Below the pieces are notes generated by a model. The model saw only the letters and a list, made by a program, of their open reading frames with translations, did no database searches and was not told the DNA's origin. The translations under genes and the position numbers were made by a program. 64,000 nucleotides of DNA from Melieria omissa. Taxonomy: Eukaryota; Arthropoda; Insecta; Diptera; Ulidiidae. The stretch's first letter is position 1. Every line of letters starts with the position of its first letter. Location of the stretch: NCBI GenBank assembly GCA_963971225.1, contig OZ020267.1, positions 102,679,229-102,743,228 of the forward strand, given 5' to 3'. Shown here in pieces: positions 11,184 to 22,500 of this stretch.

Positions 11184-12151
11184 ACATAGGATTTTATTTG
11201 GGGAAAGGGGGTCTTGAGAACAACTTTTGAGCTCAATACCATTTGAAACACCATTTTGTGCCAGCAATTTTTGCATTTGGGGTAGGTTTGAACCCCCAAA
11301 ACATCCCCTGTATGCGCCACTGCATTACAACTTTTCGCTAAACATTTTTTCTGGGGAAAGTTAAAATTTTTAATTTATCAAGAGAATCGATAAACTGTGT
11401 TGTTATATCAAAAACATTTTATAAAATTTTTTGTATATTTTATTATGGGATCCTGTTTTCTAAAGTTTCATATGAGAGCAACCATGTCGATTTGACTGTA
11501 TGGTTTTTTATTACATTAACAATAACATAAAAAGTCGCATAACTGAAAATCGAATATTTTTTCATTTAAGTACTTCAGATAAAATTATTTTCAAATTATC
11601 TGAAGAAATATCTGAATATAAGTAAAAAATATAAAAAATATCTGAGTATAAGTAAAAATTCATTTTAAGAATTTCTCTTATTTTTCTGCCTCTTCTTCCA
11701 TTAGTACGAGTATGTATTTAAAGATTTAACACTCAGATAAATTGTAGTTATACTTCTTTTCTTCAAACTTTAATATTAAATTTATTCCTTGGCAGCGTTC
11801 ATGTGTGGTTACAGTGATCAGTGCTTATCTCTTGGCAGAGTTCATGAGTGAAATACGCGTGAGTACGTTCTAGAAGTTAGGTTAGGTAAGACAGGCATCT
11901 TGCTGATTTCTCAAGCCTCACTCAAAGGCTTGAAAACCCTATTGCGATGTCCCAAAAGAGAAAGTGTTGGCTGAATCAATTTTCCTATAATTTAACTTAA
12001 CTTTTAAAACTCTATCAAACACATAAAAGTGGCTTAACACAAAATTTCACTTGACTTTTCTAAATCAAAGTTCAAACTTTTAAAATCTCACGAATTTTTA
12101 GTACAACGCTTTCGCTATTCAATGCACATTGTCGGGCACATGGCAGTCGTT
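11184..12151. other. Unassigned DNA; possible LINE/SINE tail near 11880
   Basis: No coding sequence seen. AGGTTAGGTAAGACAGGC at about 11879-11896 resembles the reverse complement of the SINE family 1 tail and may be a short fragment of a related retroposon. The rest is AT-rich and unremarkable. Confidence 0.45.
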
Positions 12152-12155
12152 TTAA

Positions 12156-12669
12156 CCCTTTCGACCCCAAAGTTGCCTGAGAGCAACTTCACCTATTTGT
12201 CATTTTATAGCAAAAGCTGCGCTTGAGTTATGGGTTTAACTTAAGTAAGCATCAATAAATTAATATTTTTAGAAGTGAATTCAAAGTAAATTACAAACAT
12301 TTTACTGTTATACCTACACCAAATAATTTTCAATAATTTGCAGCGATATCAGGGAAAGTTTGTGTTCTAATTGAAGTCTTCGAATTGGGCGCGTTTGATC
12401 TAAACCCTGTTTATTTAATAATGGTTAAATAAAATCAAAAGGTGATAATTTTGTATTTTTCCATAAATATTAAATTATTTTGCTGTAACTAAAAAATGTT
12501 GACTTAACCGGTTTTAAGCTAAAATTGTTCAAAAGTAAACTATCTCTATAACTCTACAAAAGAGACATGAAGACTTCAAATATCGTGTGCACACTTCTGT
12601 CAAGTATTTCATGATTTAAATACCGAAAAGTAATATGAAGACACAGGGTAAAATTCGGGTACGAAAGGG
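12156..12669. mobile_element. piggyBac-like MITE (CCCTTTCG family), copy 1
   Basis: This 514-bp non-coding element begins CCCTTTCGACCCC and ends CGAAAGGG, and is flanked by TTAA on both sides (12152-12155 and 12670-12673). TTAA duplication with CCC-starting inverted termini is the signature of piggyBac-superfamily elements. The copy at 27233-27769 shares most of the interior, including GCGATATCAGGGAAAG and CAAGTATTT, confirming a mobile family. There is no transposase frame, so it would depend on enzyme supplied elsewhere. Confidence 0.85.
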
Positions 12670-12673
12670 TTAA

Positions 12674-13970
12674 AACAAATCTGACATATTGTTAGTGCAA
12701 CGTTTTTGCTTTTAAGTTCATAACGGCGGCCGCTGTCGATTTAAATCCATTGCACCAATTAACATGGCTATAACCAGATCCTAAAACTTAATAAAGCCAC
12801 AAGGCAACTGCACGCTCCGAGCCCACAAAATCAACAAGCAGCAACAACAACGGCAGCAATAATAACGGAAATGGCCGCAGAGGCCGGCAGCCATTGAGTT
12901 GTTGTGGTCGGACACGCTGCGCTGGCATTAGAGTTCATATTGACATTGTTGTGATTGTTGTTTTTGTTGTTGTTATTATTGTTGTTGTTTTGGGGGTTTA
13001 GTTGACTTGTGGTTGTTGTTGTTCCGGCCATAAGTTGAGCGTGCTGTGCAATAATTTAAGCTCTGATTGTTATGTACACATTTTGGTCATTTCACATTTC
13101 TCGTTAATATCAAAACAAAACAAAACCGAAACGACATGAAATGAAACCTAACGAAAGGAAAAAGGTTGCCTCGTTTCGATTCTATATTCGGTTTGAATAG
13201 TGCACGTCATTTTGTTGAATTTTATTAAGTTGGCAGCTCTGCTAAATGCCAAGTTATGGTTTATGGGGTTATGTCGAGCGTTGCTTATTGAGTTGTGCTC
13301 ATTGTTGTTGTTGTTATTGTTGTTGTTGTAAAACTTGTATTTGTTGTCGTTGTTGTTGCTGTTGAAATTTTGCGGTAGTAGTAAATAATTAATTGCAATA
13401 GTGTCGAACACGGTCGAGGCTGCCAGCGTCGAGGATACGTTGAAGCGTGAACGGCAGTGGGGCAGACAGCAGTCAACAGTGGTGGCCTCAGAGTGAGGTG
13501 GCCCCAGCAAATATTATAGTAAAATGTTTATAGTTTTCGCTTTGGGTGGTGAATGCGGTCTGGCGAACGTGGAAGCTGGTCGAGCGAGCGGCAGTCTTGG
13601 CATAAGTTGAATTGTTGTCTCAAGTGTTAAGTTATGGACTTGTGGCTGTGCGGTTTTTGGGCATTTAAGCATTGACTTTGGACAGACCGACAGGCAGTGT
13701 GCATGGATAATGCGATGAAGTGAAAGCTATTTGTGGTGATTTGTTGCAGTTAAGTTTGATTGAAAGCACAAGCAGAGATTTTAAGGCACTTCTTATTTGG
13801 GTGTAAAAAGTTGAGCTTAAATTTAAAGTAGCCTGAAAGTATGCAATGAAAATGAGCTAGACATGTTTATGGATTAATGCTTGGACAAATTGGAACGTTG
13901 TTTAAAGTATAGTTTTAGGAGTGTATGTTATTAATGATTGACCACAACTTGAAGCCTCAAGTATAAAATT
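12674..13970. other. Unique DNA with CAA/GTT repeats
   Basis: No gene found. Runs of TTG/TTA trinucleotides around 12940-13025 and 13300-13375 generate asparagine- and threonine-rich frames on the minus strand that are artefacts. The GC-richer stretches 12720-12930 and 13400-13640 look unique and could be regulatory, but nothing specific can be named. Confidence 0.5.
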
Positions 13971-14640
13971 TAAAAAACGTAAAATTTTAGTTTTATTAAA
14001 TTTAAAAAATGTAAAATATAAAAATGTAAAATATTAAAGGATTAAAAATTTTAATTTTATTAAATTTTAAAAGTTATAAAATTATTCTAAGGATTATTTT
14101 GATCGGTTTTCAACGCCTGTGACATCTTAATGCAAATTGAAAATGTAAAAAAATATTCAAATATAAAATTTCAAAAATACACAACTTTAATTTTATAAAA
14201 TGTGAAAAATTTAACATTTAAAAAATAAAAATATTAATTAATATAATATTTTAATTTTATTAAATTTTAGAAATGAAAAATATAAAAAATAAAAATATTA
14301 ATATTATAAAATTTTATTTTATTAAAAGTTTTAAAATTATTCTAAGAATTTTTTGGATCGGTTTTCAACGCCTGTGACTTCTTAATGCAAATTGAAAAAT
14401 GTAAATATAAAAAAAATTTACATATCAAATATAAATTTTACAAAGTACAAAACTTGTACTTTATTAAATTTGAGAAATTAAAAACATGAAAAATAAAAAT
14501 TTTAAAAAATATAAAATTTTAATGTTATTAAGTTTGAAAAATTAAAAATTATTCTAAGAATTATATGGATCGGTTTTAAACGCCCGTGACTTTTTAATGG
14601 AAAATAAAAAATGTGAATATAAAAAAAATTGTATATGATA
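13971..14640. repeat. Degenerate AT-rich tandem repeat (~210-255 bp)
   Basis: The block ATTCTAAG followed by GATCGGTTTTCAACGCC, GTGACTTCTTAATGCAAA and GAAAAATGTAAA recurs at 14084, 14339 and 14551, with AT-rich filler between. A fourth copy begins at 15719, beyond the insertion at 14641-15682. It is non-coding. Confidence 0.75.
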
Positions 14641-15682
14641 CTAGCTGACCCCGCGAACTTTGTCTCGCACGACATTTGTTGTTTTTTTATAATGAAATAC
14701 GCGAGGTGGCGAATCTATGGCGATGCAAATTGACGAAGAAAACCAACTGAAGGAAGAGGAGGAGCTACTGATTAACGCAATCAAGGCCCACAAATAAACA
14801 ATGTTGCTGTTAAGTTTCAGTAAAGAAATGGACTGCGCTTCAACCGGATTTAAATTATATGGGCGGTACCATGCCCTCATATTCAATGCCTGCCCCTTAT
14901 TCAATGCCCTCTGTCAGAAGAAAAAATGGTAGGTCCGTACTAAGTTTCATTGCTGAGCGACTTATAGTTCAGCAAAATATTTGGGTCACAAAAAATGTGC
15001 CACGCCCCTTGGCCAACGCCCATCACATGTTATCAGTAGAATGACTGATCTATGGGACGACGGGGTACTAAATTTTAATGTTGTGCTACTTATAATTTCG
15101 AAGATATTCTATTTTAAAGATTTTGCTTGTATGGGTGGTGCCACGCCCCCTCGTCCAATACTTGCCACATTCCTTCTGTCGAAATATATGAATAAATGGT
15201 AGGTTCGTACTAAGTTTCATTGCTGAGCGACTTATAGTTCAACAAAATATTTGGGTCACAAAAAATGTGCCACGCCCCTTGTCCAACGCCCATAAAATCT
15301 TATCATTAGAATGACTCATCTATGGGACGACGGGGTACTAAATTTTAATGTTGTGCTACTTATAATTTCGAAGATATTCTATTTGAAAGATTTTGCTTAT
15401 ATGAGTGGTGCCACGCCCCGTTGTCCAAAACCCGCCTCATTCCGTCTGTCGAGAGATATGATTACATGATAGGTTCATGCTAAGTTTCATTCCTCTGTGA
15501 CTTGTAGTTCAGCAGAATAATTGAGTCACAAAAATGTGCCACGCCCCTTGGGGGTATAAAAAATAGTTAGTAGCCGATTCTCAGACCTACTGAATATGCA
15601 TGTAAAATTTCATAAAAATCGGTCAAGCCGTTTTGGAGGAGTACGGTAACAAACACTGTGACACGAGAATTTTATATATTAG
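14641..15682. mobile_element. Dispersed repeat with three internal 270-bp tandem units, nested in an older array
   Basis: It starts CTAGCTGACCCCGCGAAC and ends near CACGAGAATTTTATATATTA. The interior is built from 270-bp units: AAATGGTAGG-type words end at 14930, 15200 and 15470, exactly 270 bp apart. Units carry GTGCCACGCCCC, ACTAAGTTTCATT and GGGACGACGGGGTACTAAA. The terminal words (AAATCGGTCAAGCCGTTTTGG-like) are familiar from interspersed repeats in many insects, but I cannot assign a superfamily with confidence. It interrupts the AT-rich repeat at 13971-14640 and 15683-15790, so it arrived later. There is no long coding frame. Confidence 0.7.
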
Positions 15683-18600
15683 ATTTATTTTTTATTAAAT
15701 TTGAAATATTATAAAATTATTCTAAGAATTATATGGACCCGTTTTCAAGGCCCGTGACTGCTTAATGCAAACTGAAAAATGTATTAAGAAAGCAAAAATT
15801 AAAAAATAAGAAAACATTTGAAACTTTTCCATATTCTGCTACAATCAACCATGGTTTGCTTCTACTATATTTTTATTTAAAAATAAAGTAATAATCAATT
15901 CTTCTTCTTCAATAAAATTTTCTTTAAATACACAACAAGTTGCTTGCTAAGCCAACATTTGTCAAAATTTATTTTATTTTTCAACTGTTTACACAATTTT
16001 CTTTCGCTTTGCTCAAAATCCTTTTGACAAATCGGTCAGCAGTGATAAACTTCAGTTCATTAAACATGTCTTATCTGTACAGTAAAAAGCCACATTAGCC
16101 ATTTATTTGCATACTAAGCATTGCTATTTATTTTGTCTTTGAGTTTATGGCTCACTTTTCCCTTGCCCCCTCACAATTTTCCACTGTGCCAAATATGAAA
16201 TTGATATGTTCTCCTCCAGCAAAAGGTGAAATATTTTCAACTTATCACTGATGCAATTTATCAGCATTAAAGTTGGACAACCATAAGCGACAACAACAAC
16301 AACAACACCGTCACTAGTAGCAACATTTGCAAATAAATTGCATGTTTACAGTATGCAAACGTACAAACACTAAATCGCCTAGAAACTTGTGTAACCGTAA
16401 TTTTGATTTATTACGAGTTGACCCGCAGCGGCAAACTGAAAACCAAACAACACTGGCAACACTGGCCAACAATAAATGATGGAATGTTGCTGTGTGGAAA
16501 ATGAATGAATGTTGCAGTGGAATTTTTGCAATATTTGACACAGTACTAGAAAAACGGTAGAAGTACCAAAAAAATCGAGTTAGAGAGAAAGTTGGAGACA
16601 AAAACAAATGAATGGGGAAAAAACAGCACAGAAATTAGGAGCAAGGCAGTAAAACATGCGACATTGATAGATGTAAAAAAATTGCAATTAAAAACAGACT
16701 TTAAGTCAAAATGGGGAGAGAGAGAGAAAGGGGTGAAGCATGAAATATAGTTTGGAATGTAAGGAAGGAAATACGTATGTCCACAATAAGGGTTGACAAG
16801 TGGTGAGACTAATGGCAAACGGTGTGAACAGCAGCTTTCAAAACAAGAAGCCAAATTGTCTCAAAAAAGAAGCCAGGAAAAGCTAAATGACTTAAAAAAT
16901 TGTTGACAAACAGGGCGAATTTTTATAATTAATGTCTTTTACACATTACACGTTGATGTGTAAAAAACAAAACAAAACAATATTAACATGAAATGTTTTG
17001 CCTCAAGTTGATATTTTAGAATCGTTTGAAAATTTGTTAATGTGTTATTTACATGAAAATATTTAGCACCTTTTGTAGGATTTTGCTAAAAAAGTTTTCT
17101 GTCGAAAATATCAACATTTGAATTTGTGCAATTTTTTTTAATTTTCTTCGAACCTCTTGTGTTCAAAAGGGGAAAAGGGCTTTGCAACAACAACAACAGT
17201 TATATAAGGCCGAATAAAAGTAAATAAATTGTTTATACATCTATGATTTATATATTTGTTGTTATAATTGATGTTTTCTATCAAAAAATCAATGAATTCT
17301 TCATAAAACTTAAAAAAACAAACATTTAATGCATTTTTGCAAAAGAGTAAAAGAGAGATCGTACAAGATTGATTTAGCTGTAATTCTCAACCTAAATGAT
17401 TTTTTCATATTTTGTTGTTGTGTTTTGTTGTTGTAGTTGTTAAATAAGACCCAATATTTTGAAAGACAAATTTGTATTTCAAGAAATGCGGAAATTTACC
17501 GGAAAGGGTTAACTGCAACTAAAAGGCCGAAGAAATCGTTTTGCAACTAAGCGGATTCCACTGTAGAGGCTCTTGAAACTACACTTGACACCAGTCTACC
17601 TCAATGTCATCAAAGAGAAAGAAGAAAATATCAAACTAGAAAAACAAGTTTCAGTTAGCAGTAACCATTTGAGACACACAAGAGACTTTATCTCTTCTCT
17701 GTGAATTAAGAGTTTGATTGCAATACAATAGAAACGCAACCAGTAGTTGTTGCTAAACGATCCAACCTACCCAAACGATTACCAAAACAACAATTGAACT
17801 ATCTGAAATATTTGAAAACATATTAACAAAACATTCACATGTCAACATTTCAACAAGTAATCAATAACAAATCTTTGATTTCATCAAAGTTATGTAATTC
17901 AAAGCAAATGAACTTGAAACGCTTTAGTTGTTTTATTTCAAGCAATAACTCAACGTAGACCACTACGAAAGGTTAAGTTGAATTTTTATTGCCTAGTCCC
18001 GCACATAAAGTCATCAATGCCTTTTTGCGTTGGCCAACCAAGTCAGCGAATGCTGCACACGTTCGCGTACTGCTCGCTGCTCACTGCTGAGTGCTGTCAA
18101 TCAACTGATTAGCACACGTGCGCAGAGGCTGTACGTGCCGTCGGTCATATGAAGACCGCAAAATCTCATAAAATTAAGCCAACGAAACTCATTAAAGCGT
18201 TGGCTACGAAAAATAAAAATCTATAAAATACCAAGAAAACTTGCAAAATATGACTAATCATAATAATATTTGAGAATGTGAGTGTGTGCGTAAGATGATA
18301 ATTTAATTAGCACTTCTGTGAGGAATATTATTGTTTTTTTTTAGTAGTAAAATTAAAATTCCAAATTGGCTTGTGGCAATTTGAGAAGAAACCAGAAGTA
18401 ATTTGCAAAGTAATAAAAATATAAAAAAGTTTTTTACAAACAATGAAAAAATAAATGTATTATTTCTCTTACAATTAAATGCTAAATGAAAGGCAAGGAC
18501 CGCAAATAACAGTAACAATAATAACAAAAAACTATATTTGAAAAAATTACTATGACAAAATAACAACAAAACATTTATTTTCGCACCGAGAATCAAACTT

Positions 18601-19289
18601 AGCAATACAACTTTATTTGTGATTTTTATGGAAAAATTAAAAATTAAGAATTATTTTTTATTTATATTTTAATTAATTTAATTGTTAGTTTCCTAATTTT
18701 TTAATTTTTTCATATTAATCCACAAATAACAGTTTTTTGCGATTGTTTTTAGTTGTTCTATTATTTAAAAGAGTCATCAATAAAACTCAGTCAGTGACTT
18801 TTAATCTTAAAGTCATCAATAAAAATCATTGAGTGACTTTAATTTATGAAGTCATCAAATGATCAGCAATCAAGAAAAAAATCAAACATAACTGTTATTA
18901 TAGGATTTTTAAAATATAAATAAAAAAAACTGTTATTTGTTAAGTCACCAAATAAATATAAAAAAATAACTCTCAAACATTGATTTTTATAATAAAACTT
19001 ATAACTGTCCCTGCTGAAAACTGTAGACAACACTGAGAACACTGGTAAAATTCAAGTATGTTGTTGTATGTTGGCCAAAATTAACCTCTACAAAAATGCC
19101 ATTTTAACTTAATTCTTCATTATGTTCGAATGCATCTGCTGTCGCCTAATTACCATCACTAAATATCAGCCTAAAAGTATGCCACACTAACATGACCCAA
19201 TGTTGGCTTTGGCCATCATTAATCAAACAAAAATTGCTGAACAATATTAACTGAGAGCGCCCTTTGGCTACTGTTTTATTTCGTTATTA
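15683..19289. other. Long stretch without a recognisable gene
   Basis: The first 110 bp carry the last copy of the AT-rich repeat. The remainder is AT-rich, with CAA runs (16290, 17185), a GGAAAGGGTTAA word at 17511-17522 that resembles a lone TTAA-element end, and a small repeat of AAGTCATCAATAAAA at 18770-18860. A GC-richer patch at 18000-18190 may be regulatory. I searched for a signal-peptide exon of the DIP gene here and found none that I could defend. Confidence 0.5.
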
Positions 19290-19443
19290 ATGCCCCAAAC
19301 ATTTATCAGCCTTGAATTGGACGCGTTTGTTTTGGATCTAATGCTGTTCATTGTAGTATATATTGTTTTTGTTTTCGTTTTTGTGGTATTTGCAGATATT
19401 CCAGCAAGCTTTAATGTTTTTCTTTGCTATCTTCTACTTGCAG

Positions 19444-19550
19444 TTATCACAGAAGATCCCGAATTTACAGATGTCATTGAGAATATAACTGTGCCAGCGG
19501 GCCGAAATGTCAAATTGGCATGTTCGGTAAAGAATTTGGGCTCGTATAAG
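19444..19550 (+). CDS. DIP gene exon encoding the N-terminal half of Ig1
   Basis: The acceptor is CTTCTACTTGCAG and the donor GTAAGC. The first two bases finish a codon begun in an upstream exon. The 35 complete codons begin ITEDPEF and include PAGRNVKLACSV, the A to B strands of Ig1 with its first cysteine, and end NLGSYK. The frame is also open upstream to an ATG at 19290, reading a very hydrophobic leader with no splice needed, so an alternative unspliced start is formally possible. The strong acceptor favours a spliced upstream exon. Confidence 0.9.
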
Positions 19551-22500
19551 GTAAGCACTAATTACTAAAACACACAGATAGACACAAACAGACTCAAACC
19601 TCATTGAATACAATTTAAGTCAAAGAGCGAAGCGTTAAGGAAAGAAAGCAAAGAAATCACCAGACCGTGTGCAGTTGTATGTCTATGTGTTTCTCTGTAT
19701 GTATCAGCTGAGCTAAAGTATAAACGAAAATGAAAGTAAACAACAGATTTCGCCACGCAAAAGTGGCGCCCAGGAAATCTGAAAATTTTCCCCAAATTGC
19801 ATGAAGAAAAAGAAATCACTGAAATCTTTTATCTGTTTTATGCACACAGCAGACAAAAGGAATCGTGCTTTGCTGCCAAATTTTCTATTGTGGCTTTTTT
19901 CATCAACATTTCCCTCCATTGTTAATGAAATTAAAGACACACTAACAGCCCACACATATGCACAGACATACATACATACATGTACGAGTATAGTAAATAC
20001 ACATGTGTGAGTCCACAATAAGCACAAATATCAAAACATACCTAAAACAATCGCAAAAACATGCCCATCCTCCCTCCCTCCCTAACAAACAACGACAACA
20101 GTACGTTACTGAATCTAATCTTTGCGGCTATGGCAACGCACAACTTTTGAATATAAATCAGTTGTGGCCTTGTTGGCATGTCTGGGCCAATGGCCAGTTA
20201 AACACTTCCGTTTGAGCCTTTGTGCAAATATGTGCTGCGGCCTTGCTGCCCACGTCACTGCTGCGTCTAAGCTCAGGGCTCTGTCTCGTCTGGCTTTGCT
20301 CAGGCGCTCACATATGTTTGTCGTTATGTCTGCCTATTGTGTTAATTAAATAATTTTCCATTTTCTCTCAATGACTTGTACATGCTATGCGCATTCAATC
20401 TAAGCTCTGCTATGGGTACATGCCGCACCAAGCCTGTCAGCCCAAAAGTATGCGATTATATTTGCGATAAAGCACGTATCAATGAACGTGTATGTGCTGC
20501 TAACCAGCAAAGCAAAAAATAAATAAATAAATGCCTACTGCCTCTCTTGAATATTGTCGCTTGCACAAATAAATATTCTATTTTCTATTCGCAATCCCCT
20601 AGAAGTCTACTATGGCCAAGGAATTTATGCAAAATATGCAGAAATCAATGCGATTCTCATACCATAACCATGCATTGCACGTTGCCTATTGAATTTGCAC
20701 AACACAAGTGCAGGAATCAGCACACAAGTCTTATGGCATTATTCGTTCTTCCTTTTTCCCCTCTTCTATCCACCAACGCTCTGTCGGCAGCAATTGTAGC
20801 ACAACACCGGGCGCACACAACGCACAGCATCGCATTAAACGTCAACGTCAGCAGGTCCAAACCAACAACTGCCAACAACATATAGCGGAAAGACTATAAA
20901 AACTACAATAACAACAATAATAGCAACAAATAAAACAAAAACAAGAAAGTAAACAAGTTTTTCTTGTTCGTCTTATTGTGCATAACAAATAAGCAGCTGC
21001 TTTGCGTTGCGTACGTGTCAGTGTGCGTCTTGGATGTAAAACGCAATACACGTGCAGTGGCAACGCTGACTGGGACAGCATTACAACAACGAACAAATGT
21101 ACAACAAACGAAATGTTTATCTATGCATTGCACATACAATCGAAATGTCAACACTTTAGTTTTGGTCATTTTTTGGAATTTGAACATTTGCATTGTTCAG
21201 TTGAGGTTGTTTGGCTTCTTAAATGAGCAAAATATTGCATCCTTTTGGGCTGTGTGGCGGGGCGTTTTCAATAAAACAGAAAGTGAATAATGAAATTGAA
21301 AAAAAAAGAAAGGAAGAGAGATCTGAAGGTTAGAGATAATAAGAAAATAGAAAGTGAATCTTAGCGAGTTGTGTGGAACCAAATCATATGAATTTGAATT
21401 AAGAGACATGAAAATGAACAATTGAAAAGTATTTTAAAGACTAGGTAAGGTAAATTTTATTAGATTTTATATTATTTGACTCGATTTGACCACCTAATTG
21501 GATATGGTGGTCTTTTCTTTTCCCTAATATTTTCGTTCCTCACTCAAAATCTGACGTCTACTCTTTTTCCGATCTTTCTGTGCTTCCTTTCTTTCCCTAG
21601 TTTCCTTCTTACCCGGTCGGCCTCGATAGTCAAACGGGTAGCGCGCTGGCTTCTCATACCAAAGGCTCCAGGTGCGATTCCTGGCTCGGGCTGGTGAGCA
21701 ACTCATCTACTTCTATCGCTATCCACATGAAGGGAATGAGAATTACAAGAATTACACAAGTGCGCTCTTGGCAGGCAATGGCAAAACCTCCAAGTGTAAA
21801 CGAAAAATTGCCAATTGCCGTTCGGATTCGGCGTTAAACTGTAGATCCCCTCCCCCTTTCCCCATCCGCTAGAAATGTGTGCTGTAACATATGTTGGCAA
21901 AACAGTGTTGCATACACAGTTCAAAAACGGGTGAAATATATTATATCACAATGGGCCTTTCAGGCCTCCGAGTGTGTCTCTCATAGAGGCAGCCACCGCA
22001 ACCTAACCTAACCTTCCTTCTTACCCTAGTCTTCTTCCTTCTATTGTCTTCTTCTTCCCTTAGTATCCTTCTCCCTCTAGACTTCTTCCTTGCTTAGTCT
22101 CCTTGTCCCCTAGTTTTCTTCTTCCCCAATTCTCCTTCATCCCCAAGTTTCCTCCTCTCTAGCCTCTTTCTTCCACCTTTCGTCACCTTCTTTTCGTTTC
22201 TTTTCGTCCCCTTCTTCTTCTAATCTCCTTCTTTCTCTAGTCTTTTTCTTCCCCTAGTCTCTTTCTTTCACTAGTCTTCTTCTTTCCCTAGTCTCCTTGT
22301 TTCTCTAGTCTTCTTCTTCCCCTAGTCTCCCTCTTCCCCAAGTTTCCTTCCTCTCCTAGTTTTCTTCTCTCCTAGTCTCTTTCTTCCTTTAGTTGTCTTC
22401 TTCCCCTAGCCTCTTTCTTCTCCTAGTCTCCTTCCCTCTAGCCCCTATTCTTTCCCTGGTCACCTTTCCCTTGTCTTCTTCTTCCCCAAGTCTTCTTCTT

